The notes beneath the pieces were generated by a model. The model searched no databases. It saw nothing but the letters and a program-made list of their open reading frames with translations, and was not told where the DNA came from. From NCBI GenBank assembly GCA_015075635.1, contig JABTUA010000001.1, positions 558,001-622,000 of the forward strand: a stretch of DNA of 64,000 nucleotides. The letters run 5' to 3'. The stretch is from Polyangiaceae bacterium (GTDB lineage: Bacteria > Myxococcota_A > Polyangia > Polyangiales > Polyangiaceae). Position 1 is the stretch's first letter; the number at the start of each line of letters is the position of its first letter. The translations under genes and the position numbers were made by a program. This document shows positions 34,881 through 44,245 of the stretch, in pieces.

Positions 34881-35717
34881 TCAACCCTTCACGCCGCCGG
34901 CGGTCAGCCCGGCGACCAGGTTCTTCTGCACCACGTAGAACAGCAGCATCACCGGCAAGCTGACCAGGATGGAGCCCGCCGCGAACGTCCCCCACGCCGC
35001 GTCGTGCTCGCCGACGTAGCGCTGGAGCACCACCGGCAAGGTCAGCGCTTCCTCCTTGCCGAGGATGGTCGCGGCCAGGATGAACTCGTTGTAGGCGCTC
35101 ATGAAGGCGAACAGCGCCGTGACCGCGATGGCCGGCCGCGCCGCAGGCAGCACCACCCGCAGGAAGGCGCCGAGCCGGGTAGCGCCGTCCACCATGGCGG
35201 CCTCCTCCAGATCTTTCGGGATGGTGTCGAAGGCGCCGCGCAGCTGGAAGATGGCAAACGGCACGCTGGTGGTCGCGTAGCAGACGACCAGGCCCGTGCG
35301 CGTGTCGAGCAGGCCCAGCGCCTCGAGCACCATGTAGAGCGGTACGGCGCTCGCCACCATCGGGAACATCTGCGTGGCCAGCAGCAGGCGCACGCCCGCG
35401 TCTTTGCCCACGAACGAGAAGCGAGACAGCGCGTACGCGGCGGGCAGCGCGATGGCGATGCCCACCAGCGCGGTCGCGATGCTCACCAGGAGCGAAGACG
35501 CCGCCTGCGACAGCACGTGCGGGCTGCCCGCGAACTCGGTGACGTGCTCCAGCGTGAGCTGGCTGGGGATGGGCAACACGCGCCGCTCGGGCGCGCTGCC
35601 CGCGGAGAGCGCCGTCGAGATCACCCACAGCACCGGATAGAGCGCGAAGGCCACGGCCGCCACGATCGCCAGGTGCGACATCACGCTCTCCACCACGCTG
35701 ACGCGCCGCTCGCTCAT
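34881..35717 (-). CDS. Sugar ABC transporter permease (MalG type)
   Basis: 278 residues, six membrane segments (first at about 15-35, LAIVAAVAFALYPVLWVIS). The cytoplasmic EAA loop is EEAAMVDGATRLGAFLRVVLP, which docks on the ATPase. The ATG at 35717 overlaps the stop of the upstream fusion gene by four bases. Together with that fusion and the ATPase gene at 38666 it forms a carbohydrate importer of the CUT1 class. Confidence 0.9.
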   Translation of the reverse strand: MSERRVSVVESVMSHLAIVAAVAFALYPVLWVISTALSAGSAPERRVLPIPSQLTLEHVTEFAGSPHVLSQAASSLLVSIATALVGIAIALPAAYALSRFSFVGKDAGVRLLLATQMFPMVASAVPLYMVLEALGLLDTRTGLVVCYATTSVPFAIFQLRGAFDTIPKDLEEAAMVDGATRLGAFLRVVLPAARPAIAVTALFAFMSAYNEFILAATILGKEEALTLPVVLQRYVGEHDAAWGTFAAGSILVSLPVMLLFYVVQKNLVAGLTAGGVKG

Positions 35718-37867
35718 GTGGCCTCCCGCGCGCGCCCGACCCGCGACATGAGCCGAGAAGCCACGAACAAGAGCAGGAAGATCAGCACGGCGTAGGCCGC
35801 GGCGTAGCCGTATTGGGCCTGACGCGTGAACGCCCAGCGGTACGCCTCGGAGACCAGGATGTCCGTGGTGCCGTCCGGCTCGCCGCCGCTCACCAGGAAC
35901 ACGACGTTGAACTGGTTGAAGGTCCAGATGGCGCCGAGCAGCACCGCCGGCAGCATGCTCGGGACCACCATCGGAACGGTCACGCGCCAGAGCCGCTGCC
36001 AGCGCGTCGCGCCGTCCACCTCGGCCGCCTCCAGCACCTCCTTGGGGACGGAGGTGAGCGCGCCCAGCGTGACCACCATCATGAACGGGAAGCCGAGCCA
36101 GACGTTGGTGGCGAGGTTCGCCGTGAATGCGGTGGAGAAGCGCGCCCACCACGAGAACGGCTCGACGCCGACGGCCTCGAGCAAGGCGCTGACCGCGCCG
36201 AACTGCCGGCTGAACATGCCCTTCCAGGCCAGCGCCGTGACGTAGGACGGCACCGCCCAGGGGATGATCAGGAGCACCCGGTAGAGCGGCTTGAGCCTGA
36301 GCGTCGGGCGCGAGAGGGCCAGCCCGAGCGCGAAGCCGATACCGACGTGCAGCGTGAGGTTCGCGACAGTCCAGAGCAGGGTGACCAGCAGCACCAGGTA
36401 GAACGAGCCGCTGCCGAGCAGCGGGCCGCCCCGCGCCGTCAGGATCTGGACGAAGTTGGCCAGCCCCACGTAGTGCATCTCGCCCTGGCGTCCGGCAAAG
36501 AGCGCGGTGCCCGCGCCGACGGCGATGGGCAAGATGACCAGCGCGCCCACCGCGAGAACGGCGTGAGCCACCCAGCCGTAGGCCGGCAGCGAGCGCCGGA
36601 GGGCGGGACCGAGCTCACCCCCGCGCGAGCGCTGGAACAACCAGAAGGCTCCGGCCAGGCACAGCGCGCCAATCAGCACCAGCGCGACGTTCGGCGAGCG
36701 TCGCGGCGGCGGCGGGCGCACGACGTCTTCGAAGCGACGCGCGGCCTCGGTCAAGGCCGCGTCGGCGGACACCGTCCCGGAGAGCGTCTTCTTGAGCGCG
36801 CGCTCCGCGGGCTCCCAGGTGGTACGCATGCGCGGCGACGAAGGCATGGGCACCGCCACGGCGGCTTGCGCGGCAAACGCCGCCAAGAAGGCGTCGCCCT
36901 TGGCGCTGGGCGGCAGCTCGACGCGCGCCACGACCTGCCGCCCCACCCGCGCTCGAAGCTCCGCGCCGTCGTCGCCGGCGATGAACGCGAGCAGGCGGCT
37001 GGCCTGAGGGTTGCCTTTGCCCTTTGGCGTCAGCGACGCCGCCTCCACGGTCAAGAACGGGCGCATCGGCGCGCCCGCCGCCTCGATCGGAGGCAGCGGC
37101 ACCACGCGATAGCGCACGCTCTGGCCGATGTCGCTGGCGAACCAGGGCCCGCTGATGGCCATCGCGGCTTTGCCGGTCTTGAACAGCTCGCCCACGACGG
37201 CGCCCGACGCTTCCTCGGGGACCACTCCTTCACGCATCAGGCGCTGCACCAGCTCGAGCGAGCGCACGCCGGCCTCGCCGCGAAAGCCGAAGCTCTCGTC
37301 GGGAGCGAGCTGCGCGCCGCCGAAGGCGTGGAGCAGCGCCGCGTGGAAGTACATGTTGCGCGTCTCGTAGACGAGCGGCACCACGCCCTTGGGCAAGCTC
37401 GCGCGGAGCGCGCCGAAGCCCTCGAGGCTCGCCGGGACCTCCGGGACGAGGTCCTGGTTCACGTAGAGCGCCAGGCACTTCAGCGCGAGCGGCAGCCCCC
37501 GCAGCCCTTGGGGCGAAGCCAGCGCCTCGAGCGCACGCTCCGGGAAGCCCGCGCCCGTTGCCTCCCGCGGGAGCAGCGCCACCACGCCGCGCTGCGCCAG
37601 ATCGCCGATGCGCTCGTGGGAGTCGATGAACACGTCCGGCCCGTGACCGCGGGGGACCGCGGCGGTGAGCTTGGCCGCGTAGGCGTCGTGGGGAACCTGA
37701 AGCGCCTCGACCTTCACGCCCTCCTTCTTTTCGAAGGCGGCGAGCACCTGCTCGAGCGCCGCCTTCTCGTCCCCGCGGTAGGCGTGCCAGACCGCGAGCG
37801 GTTCCGCAGCCCGGGCTGGTCGTGCCAGCGCGAACAAGCAGCAGAGCACCAGCCAGGCTCGCTTCAT
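35714..37867 (-). CDS. Fused sugar-binding protein and permease (MalE-MalF fusion)
   Basis: 717 residues in one frame. A signal peptide (about 1-20, ending PARAAE) is followed by a family-1 solute-binding domain (about 21-385; AVWHAYRGDEKAALEQVLAA, LYVNQDLVPEVP, FKTGKAAMAISGPWFASDIG). A membrane segment (about 394-411) leads to a MalF-like permease (about 430-717) with the EAA loop KEVLEAAEVDGATRWQRLW. In most bacteria these are two genes. Tethering keeps the receptor at the transporter. Start and stop overlap the neighbouring genes by four bases. Confidence 0.9.
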   Translation of the reverse strand: MKRAWLVLCCLFALARPARAAEPLAVWHAYRGDEKAALEQVLAAFEKKEGVKVEALQVPHDAYAAKLTAAVPRGHGPDVFIDSHERIGDLAQRGVVALLPREATGAGFPERALEALASPQGLRGLPLALKCLALYVNQDLVPEVPASLEGFGALRASLPKGVVPLVYETRNMYFHAALLHAFGGAQLAPDESFGFRGEAGVRSLELVQRLMREGVVPEEASGAVVGELFKTGKAAMAISGPWFASDIGQSVRYRVVPLPPIEAAGAPMRPFLTVEAASLTPKGKGNPQASRLLAFIAGDDGAELRARVGRQVVARVELPPSAKGDAFLAAFAAQAAVAVPMPSSPRMRTTWEPAERALKKTLSGTVSADAALTEAARRFEDVVRPPPPRRSPNVALVLIGALCLAGAFWLFQRSRGGELGPALRRSLPAYGWVAHAVLAVGALVILPIAVGAGTALFAGRQGEMHYVGLANFVQILTARGGPLLGSGSFYLVLLVTLLWTVANLTLHVGIGFALGLALSRPTLRLKPLYRVLLIIPWAVPSYVTALAWKGMFSRQFGAVSALLEAVGVEPFSWWARFSTAFTANLATNVWLGFPFMMVVTLGALTSVPKEVLEAAEVDGATRWQRLWRVTVPMVVPSMLPAVLLGAIWTFNQFNVVFLVSGGEPDGTTDILVSEAYRWAFTRQAQYGYAAAYAVLIFLLLFVASRLMSRVGRAREAT

Positions 37868-38661
37868 TTGACGCGACCCGCGCGCTTCATCGCGATGGAG
37901 ATCGCCGAGGTCAGGAGCTCACGCGGCGCGAGCTTGCTCAGCACGGTCTGCACGCGGTTGACGGCGCCCGGCACGCACACCGTGTCACCTGCGGCGTAGG
38001 CGGAGAGGGCGCGCGCGGCGGTCTCCTCGGCGCTCAAGGCGGCGATGCGCTCCACGCCGGGCTCGATGCCGGCCGCCGCCTGAAAGCCCGTCGGCACCGG
38101 GCCCGGGCAGAGCGCCGTCACCGTGACGCCGTTGCCTTCCGCCTCTTTGGCCAGCGCCGCGGAGAAGCTCAGCACGAAAGCCTTCGTGGCCGCGTACACG
38201 GCCATGTAGGGCATGGGCTGGAACGCCGCCGTGGAAGCCACGTTGAGCACGCCGCCCCGGCGCCGCGCCAGCATCGGCGGCAGGAAGTGCCGCGCCAGCA
38301 CCACGACGGCCTCGCAGTTCAGCCGCACCATCTCGGCGAGCTTGTCGGGATCCGCCTTGACCAGCGCGCCGGCATCGCCGAAGCCGGCGTTGTTCACCAG
38401 GTGATCGACGTCCACACCGAGCGCGTCCACGTCGGCGGCCAGGCTCTGGGCGCCGCCCGGTTGCGCCAGATCCGCCACCACTACTTGCACCGCGACGCGG
38501 TTCTTCTGCCTGAGCTCCTCGGCCAGCGCGTCGAGCTTGTCTTTGGAGCGCGCCGTCAGGATCAGGTTCGCGCCGCGGGTCGCGAGCTGACGCGCGAGCT
38601 CCGCGCCGATGCCGGAGGAAGCACCGGTGACCAGCGCGCGAGTCCCGAAGAATCCCTCCAT
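37864..38661 (-). CDS. Short-chain dehydrogenase/reductase
   Basis: 265 residues. NAD(P)-binding motif TGASSGIG (about 12-19), the NNAG motif, catalytic Ser in NVASTAAF and the YxxxK pair in YAATKAF are all seen, as is the PGPVPTGF segment. Arg and Lys after the Gly motif (TARSKDKL) suggest NADP. It sits between the ATPase and the fused binding protein/permease with overlaps, so it is in the transport operon; whether it acts on the imported sugar is unknown. Confidence 0.88.
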   Translation of the reverse strand: MEGFFGTRALVTGASSGIGAELARQLATRGANLILTARSKDKLDALAEELRQKNRVAVQVVVADLAQPGGAQSLAADVDALGVDVDHLVNNAGFGDAGALVKADPDKLAEMVRLNCEAVVVLARHFLPPMLARRRGGVLNVASTAAFQPMPYMAVYAATKAFVLSFSAALAKEAEGNGVTVTALCPGPVPTGFQAAAGIEPGVERIAALSAEETAARALSAYAAGDTVCVPGAVNRVQTVLSKLAPRELLTSAISIAMKRAGRVK

Positions 38662-38665
38662 CGCG

Positions 38666-39769
<1,104 letters not shown>

Positions 39770-39833
39770 GGGGGCCGGACGATAGTGGAAATCCGTTTGC
39801 CCGTGGGGCTCTCTGGGAGTACCGGGAGGCACG

Positions 39834-40592
39834 ATGCCCGCCTACCGGCTGATCACGCTGGGCCCCAGTCACTACTGCGAGAAGGCTCGCTGGGCGCTCA
39901 CGCGCTGTCGCGTGCCGTTCGAGGAGGAGGCGCACGTGCCGCTTTTGCACGCCTTCCACAGCAAGCGGAGCGGCGGGCGCCGGACCGTCCCTGTGCTGGT
40001 GACCGACAGCGGCACCTTCGCGGATTCCACGGACATTCTGGAGCTGTGCGACCGACAGGTGAGCGGCGCCCTGTACGGCAGCGGCGAGCAGCGGCGCGAG
40101 TCCCGGGACCTGGAGGAGTACTTCGACGAGAAGCTCGGCCCGCACTCGCGACGCCTGGCCTACTTCCACGTGCTGGGCGACAAGGCCCTGATGCTCGAGG
40201 CCTTCGGCGCGCGCGGCGGCGAGGCCGCCGCGCTCCGCATCGGCTTCTCCGCCATCCGAGCGCTGATGCGGAGGAGCATGAACGTGAACGCCGAGGGCGC
40301 GGCGCGCTCCCGCGAGCGCTCGCTGGCGATTTTCCGTGAGGTCGGAGCGCGCCTGGCCGACGGCCGGCGCTTCCTGACCGGGGACCGCTTCACCGCCGCC
40401 GACCTGACCTTCGCGGCCCTGGGCGCCCCCTTGGTGGTGCCCCCGGAGTACGGCTGGCCCCTGCCCCCCCTGGAGTCGTTGAGCTCGGCCATGCAGTCCG
40501 AGGCGCGCCACTTCCGCGACACGGTCGCCGGTCAGCTCGTGCTGCGGCTCTACCGCGAAGAGCGCCGGCGGGTGCCGGCCATCGGCGAGTGA
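39834..40592 (+). CDS. Glutathione S-transferase family protein
   Basis: 252 residues. The N-terminal thioredoxin-fold domain has SHYCEKARWALTRCRVPFEE and the cis-Pro segment RTVPVLVTDSG with DSTDILELC. A helical C-terminal domain (about 100-245) follows, with FLTGDRFTAADLTFAALGAP. Cys at the N-terminal active position suggests a Cys-type GST. The ATG has GGGAGG a few bases upstream. It is divergent from the ABC ATPase gene. Confidence 0.85.
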   Translation: MPAYRLITLGPSHYCEKARWALTRCRVPFEEEAHVPLLHAFHSKRSGGRRTVPVLVTDSGTFADSTDILELCDRQVSGALYGSGEQRRESRDLEEYFDEKLGPHSRRLAYFHVLGDKALMLEAFGARGGEAAALRIGFSAIRALMRRSMNVNAEGAARSRERSLAIFREVGARLADGRRFLTGDRFTAADLTFAALGAPLVVPPEYGWPLPPLESLSSAMQSEARHFRDTVAGQLVLRLYREERRRVPAIGE

Positions 40593-40596
40593 CGGC

Positions 40597-41691
40597 TCAG
40601 GCCCGTGCGCCGAGCACCGCTCGCTGCCGGAGCCAGTGGTCCGCCAGCACGATCGCCACCATCGCCTCGGCCACGGGAACGAAGCGCGGCAAGAGACACG
40701 GATCGTGGCGACCGCCGGTGCTGATGGTGGTCGCCTCGCCCGTGCGCGTCACCGTGGGCTGCTCGCGCGGCAAGCTGCTGGTGGGCTTGAGCGCCGCGCG
40801 CAGCAGGATGGGCATACCAGTGGAGATGCCTCCGAGCATTCCGCCGTGGTGGTTGCCCGAGGTGACGATGCGTCCGCCCTCGGAGATGAACGCGTCGTTG
40901 TGCCGGCTGCCGCGCAGAGCGGCGGCCGCGAAGCCGGAGCCGTACTCCACGCCCACCACGGCGGGGATCGAGAACAGCGCCTTCGCCAGATCGGCCTTCA
41001 GCTTGTCGAACACCGGCTCGCCGAGCCCCGCAGGCACGCCGGTCGCGACGAGCTCGGCGACGCCGCCGATGGAGTCCTGGTCTTTGCGCACCGCCTCGAT
41101 CAGCGCGATCATCCGCGCGGCAGCCGCGGGGTCGGGGCAACGCACCGCGGTCGCCTCGACCTCCTCCGGCGTGACCGCCGCCGGATCGGCGATCTCCGCG
41201 ACCACGTCGCCGACCCGCACGACGTAGCCGAGCACCCGCCCGCCGAACGCTTGCGCGACGAGCTTCTTGGCGATGGCCCCCGCCGCCACCCGCGCAACCG
41301 TTTCGCGGGCGCTGGCCCGCCCGCCGCCGCGGTGGTCGCGCCTGCCGTACTTCGCGTCGTAGCTGAAGTCGGCGTGTCCCGGCCGGTACTTGTCGCGGAT
41401 CGCCTCGTAGTCCTGGCTCTTCTGGTCCTGGTTTCGCACCAAGACGGCGATCGGCGTGCCGGTGGTCTTGCCCTCGAACACGCCCGACAGGATCTCCGGC
41501 TCGTCGCTCTCGAGGCGCTGCGAAACGATGCGGCTCTGGCCCGGGCGCCGGCGCACCAGCTCGACGCGCAGATCTTCCTCGTCGAGCGGCAGGCCCGGTG
41601 GGCAGCCATCCACGATCACCACGTTCGCGGGGCCGTGCGACTCACCTGCGGTGGTGACGCGAAAGCACTCCCCGAAGCTATTTCCAGCCAC
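40597..41691 (-). CDS. aroC: Chorismate synthase
   Basis: 364 residues starting at GTG. It converts 5-enolpyruvylshikimate 3-phosphate to chorismate with reduced FMN. Signatures: [50 protein letters not shown] and [17 protein letters not shown]. Length is usual. It is a single gene between a GST and an acyl-CoA dehydrogenase; chorismate mutase lies about 17 kb away. Confidence 0.95.
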   Translation of the reverse strand: MAGNSFGECFRVTTAGESHGPANVVIVDGCPPGLPLDEEDLRVELVRRRPGQSRIVSQRLESDEPEILSGVFEGKTTGTPIAVLVRNQDQKSQDYEAIRDKYRPGHADFSYDAKYGRRDHRGGGRASARETVARVAAGAIAKKLVAQAFGGRVLGYVVRVGDVVAEIADPAAVTPEEVEATAVRCPDPAAAARMIALIEAVRKDQDSIGGVAELVATGVPAGLGEPVFDKLKADLAKALFSIPAVVGVEYGSGFAAAALRGSRHNDAFISEGGRIVTSGNHHGGMLGGISTGMPILLRAALKPTSSLPREQPTVTRTGEATTISTGGRHDPCLLPRFVPVAEAMVAIVLADHWLRQRAVLGARA

Positions 41692-41705
41692 TGACGCGGA
41701 GCATA
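41692..41705 (-). promoter_or_regulatory. -10-like box close to the aroC start
   Basis: TATGCT on the minus strand (41705-41700), eight bases, then GTG at 41691. Confidence 0.35.
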
Positions 41706-41741
41706 GGGCCCAAAGAAAGTTCGTGCTAGACGGTCCGCGTC

Positions 41742-42905
41742 ATGACCCACCCCGCCCTGACTCAGCTGTCCGAAGAAGAGCGCATGTTCCGAGACGCCGT
41801 GCTCGCGTTCGCACGCGAGCGGGTGGCGCCCAAGGTCCACGAGATGGACAAGGCGGGCGCGGTGGACAAATCGCTGATCCCCGGCCTGTTCGAGCTGGGC
41901 GTGATGGCCGTGGAGGTGCCGAGCGAATACGGCGGCGCCGAGAGCTCGTTCTTCAACGCCATCCTCGCGGTCGAGGCGCTGGCCGAAGTGGACCCCAGCA
42001 TCTCCGTGTTCGTGGACGTGCAGAACACGCTGGTGAACAACTGCATCCTGCGCTGGGCCAACGCCGAGCAGAAGCAGCGCTACCTGCCCAAGATGTCGAG
42101 CGAGTGGGTCGGCTCCTACGCCCTCAGCGAGGCCGGCTCCGGCTCGGACGCCTTCGCGCTCCAGACCAAGGCCGAGAAGCGCGGCGACAAGTGGCTACTC
42201 AACGGCCGCAAGCTCTGGATCACCAACGGCGCGGAGAGCTCGCTGTTCATCGTCTTCGCCAACACCGACTTCAGCAAGGGCTACAAGGGCATCACCGCAT
42301 TCTTGATCGAGAAGGGTCAGAAGGGCTTCGGCGTCGGCAAGAAGGAGGACAAGCTCGGCATCCGCGCCTCCAGCACCACGGAGCTCGTCCTCGAAGACTG
42401 CGAGGTCGGTCCCGAGAACGTCCTGGGCAACGTCGGCGTCGGCTACAAGATCGCCATCGAGACCTTGAACGAGGGGCGCATCGGCATCGGCGCGCAGATG
42501 ATCGGCCTGGCCGCCGGCGCCCTCGACCACGCGATGAGGTACATCGTGGAGCGCAAGCAGTTCGGCAAATCCATCGCCGAGTTCCAGGGCATGGAGTTCC
42601 AGTACGCGCAGATGGCCACGGAGATCGAGGCCGCGAAGCTCATGGTCTACAACGCCGCGCGCCTCAAGGACGCCGGCCAGCCCTTCGTGAAAGAGGCGGC
42701 CATGGCCAAGCTCTTCTCCTCTCAGGTCGCCGAGCGCAGCGCGAGCCTGGCCGTCGAGCTCATGGGCGGCGTCGGCTTCACCAAGGAGTACCCGGTGGAG
42801 AAGCTCTTCCGCGACGCCAAGATCGGCAAGATCTACGAAGGCACCAGCAACATGCAGCTGGCGACCATCGCGAAGCTCGTGCGAAGCGCGTACGCGACGG
42901 GGTGA
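41742..42905 (+). CDS. Acyl-CoA dehydrogenase
   Basis: 387 residues, soluble flavoenzyme of the beta-oxidation type. Segments: SYALSEAGSGSDAF for FAD binding, WITNGAESSLFIVF, RIGIGAQMIGLAAGALDHAM, and the catalytic Glu in KIYEGTSNMQLATIAK near the C-terminus, placed as in short/branched-chain enzymes. Substrate chain length cannot be told. Single gene, divergent from aroC. Confidence 0.93.
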   Translation: MTHPALTQLSEEERMFRDAVLAFARERVAPKVHEMDKAGAVDKSLIPGLFELGVMAVEVPSEYGGAESSFFNAILAVEALAEVDPSISVFVDVQNTLVNNCILRWANAEQKQRYLPKMSSEWVGSYALSEAGSGSDAFALQTKAEKRGDKWLLNGRKLWITNGAESSLFIVFANTDFSKGYKGITAFLIEKGQKGFGVGKKEDKLGIRASSTTELVLEDCEVGPENVLGNVGVGYKIAIETLNEGRIGIGAQMIGLAAGALDHAMRYIVERKQFGKSIAEFQGMEFQYAQMATEIEAAKLMVYNAARLKDAGQPFVKEAAMAKLFSSQVAERSASLAVELMGGVGFTKEYPVEKLFRDAKIGKIYEGTSNMQLATIAKLVRSAYATG

Positions 42906-42910
42906 GATCG

Positions 42911-43156
42911 TCAGCCGCCGAGCGCCGAGCGCACGCGCGCGACCGCCTCTGCGACGTCCTTCGCCACGAGCTCCGCAGGCAAGCGCAGCACCCGCCACCC
43001 GCGCCGACCGAGCTCGCGATCGCGACGCGCATCCGCCGCCGCGCGGGCGGCGTGGTACGGGCCGTCCACCTCAATCACGAGCCGCGCCGAGGGCACGGCC
43101 AGATCTGCGATGTACTGACCGAGCAACGGCCCCGAATGGCGCCCCGACGCCGTCAC
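42911..43156 (-). CDS. Small DUF559 (Vsr-like) endonuclease-domain protein
   Basis: 81 residues. I chose the GTG at 43156 because it overlaps the upstream stop by four bases; a TTG at 43165 is an alternative. It has the core of the DUF559 nuclease-like fold: YIADLAVPSARLVIEVDGPYH (acidic residues D and E-V-D) and RRGWRVLRLPAELV. It lacks the first 30 or so residues of usual members, so it may be truncated or a minimal form. Operon partner of the upstream lipoprotein gene. Confidence 0.65.
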   Translation of the reverse strand: MTASGRHSGPLLGQYIADLAVPSARLVIEVDGPYHAARAAADARRDRELGRRGWRVLRLPAELVAKDVAEAVARVRSALGG

Positions 43157-44142
43157 CCGCCGCAACTATTGTCGCTCACGGGGCGCGCTGGCCCGCACTT
43201 GCCGTCGTTGCACGCACCGCTCGCGCACTCGAAGCCGACAGCGCTCCCGAGCATCTCGCAGTCGGCGCCATCGGGCTTCTTCGCCACGCACTTGTCGTCC
43301 GGTTCGAGACAGTACGTGCCAACGACGCAAGCGTGCAGCGGATCGACGCTGGGTTGAGGACAGTCAGCTCCGAGCGGGAGTCGCGGCGCGCACTTGGACG
43401 TCGTCCAGGCGCAGTAGGCGCCCTCGACACAACCGAGGGTGAAGCAGTCGTCTCCGATCTGACCCGCGGCGGCGCAGGCCCCGTTCAGGCACTGCAAGCC
43501 GTCGTTGATCCAGCATGTGCCAGCGTCGCTACCGAACGGGGTGTCCTCACACTCAATCTTCGACCCGTCATCGTGGCAAGTCTTGTCGCAGACCTCTCCC
43601 AGCGACAGTCGCGCGTCCTGCAGGCAGGTTCCTTTCGAGCAGGTGACCTGGCCGCCCGGAGGTTTCACGCAGTCGGCGCTCGACGTGCAACTGCCGCCGT
43701 CCGGCACGCTGCCCTGGAACGTCTGCTCGCATGGCCCGAGCGAAGTCGGCACCTTGCACGAGCTCGCCACGCTCGCCAGAAACGCCGCGCACTCGCCCGC
43801 CTTGTCCTCGTCGTAGCTGGCCAGCGGACTGTCGAGCTGCTCCAGAGTGCTCTTCCAATACGCGATGCAGCCTGCCAGATTGTAGGGATAGCCGGCGGCC
43901 TGGCAGCAAGCCGCGGCGTTCGCGCAGAACGCCTCTGCGACCTTTTGACCGAAGTCTCCGCGCGCGATCGGACCGGAGCTGACGCTTCCACCGGCCGCGC
44001 CGCTTCCGCCGACCGCACCGCTTCCGCCGACTGCACCGCTTCCGCCGCCGCTGCCGCCGCCGCTCGCTCCGGATGAGCCGCAGCCGCCCACCGACGCGAG
44101 CACCACGATCGCCCACGCCCCGAAAGACCTCTGGCTCCACAT
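43153..44142 (-). CDS. Cys-rich lipoprotein
   Basis: 329 residues. Lipobox SVGGC, then a Gly/Ser/Ala linker of repeated GGSGAVGGSGA units. The folded region has FCANAAACCQAAGYPYNLAGC and many later Cys pairs (CTSSADC, CLQDARLSLGEVC, CWINDGLQCLNGAC) and ends in VSDNSCGG. Typical of the surface lipoproteins of this window. Function unknown. Confidence 0.8.
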   Translation of the reverse strand: MWSQRSFGAWAIVVLASVGGCGSSGASGGGSGGGSGAVGGSGAVGGSGAAGGSVSSGPIARGDFGQKVAEAFCANAAACCQAAGYPYNLAGCIAYWKSTLEQLDSPLASYDEDKAGECAAFLASVASSCKVPTSLGPCEQTFQGSVPDGGSCTSSADCVKPPGGQVTCSKGTCLQDARLSLGEVCDKTCHDDGSKIECEDTPFGSDAGTCWINDGLQCLNGACAAAGQIGDDCFTLGCVEGAYCAWTTSKCAPRLPLGADCPQPSVDPLHACVVGTYCLEPDDKCVAKKPDGADCEMLGSAVGFECASGACNDGKCGPARPVSDNSCGG

Positions 44143-44154
44143 GACGTCAGTCTA
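44143..44154 (-). promoter_or_regulatory. -10-like box directly before a start codon
   Basis: TAGACT on the minus strand (44154-44149), six bases, then ATG at 44142. No -35 box is obvious at 17 bases. The same bases sit in a small palindrome, CAGTC-TAG-GCTG. Confidence 0.4.
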
Positions 44155-44245
44155 GGCTGACTGAATCTGAGGCGCAGCTCCGGGCGGATGGTCCGAACAG
44201 GCTCGGGGTGGCGTTGCGTGGGCTCGGGCGGGCGAAAGCCGAGCC

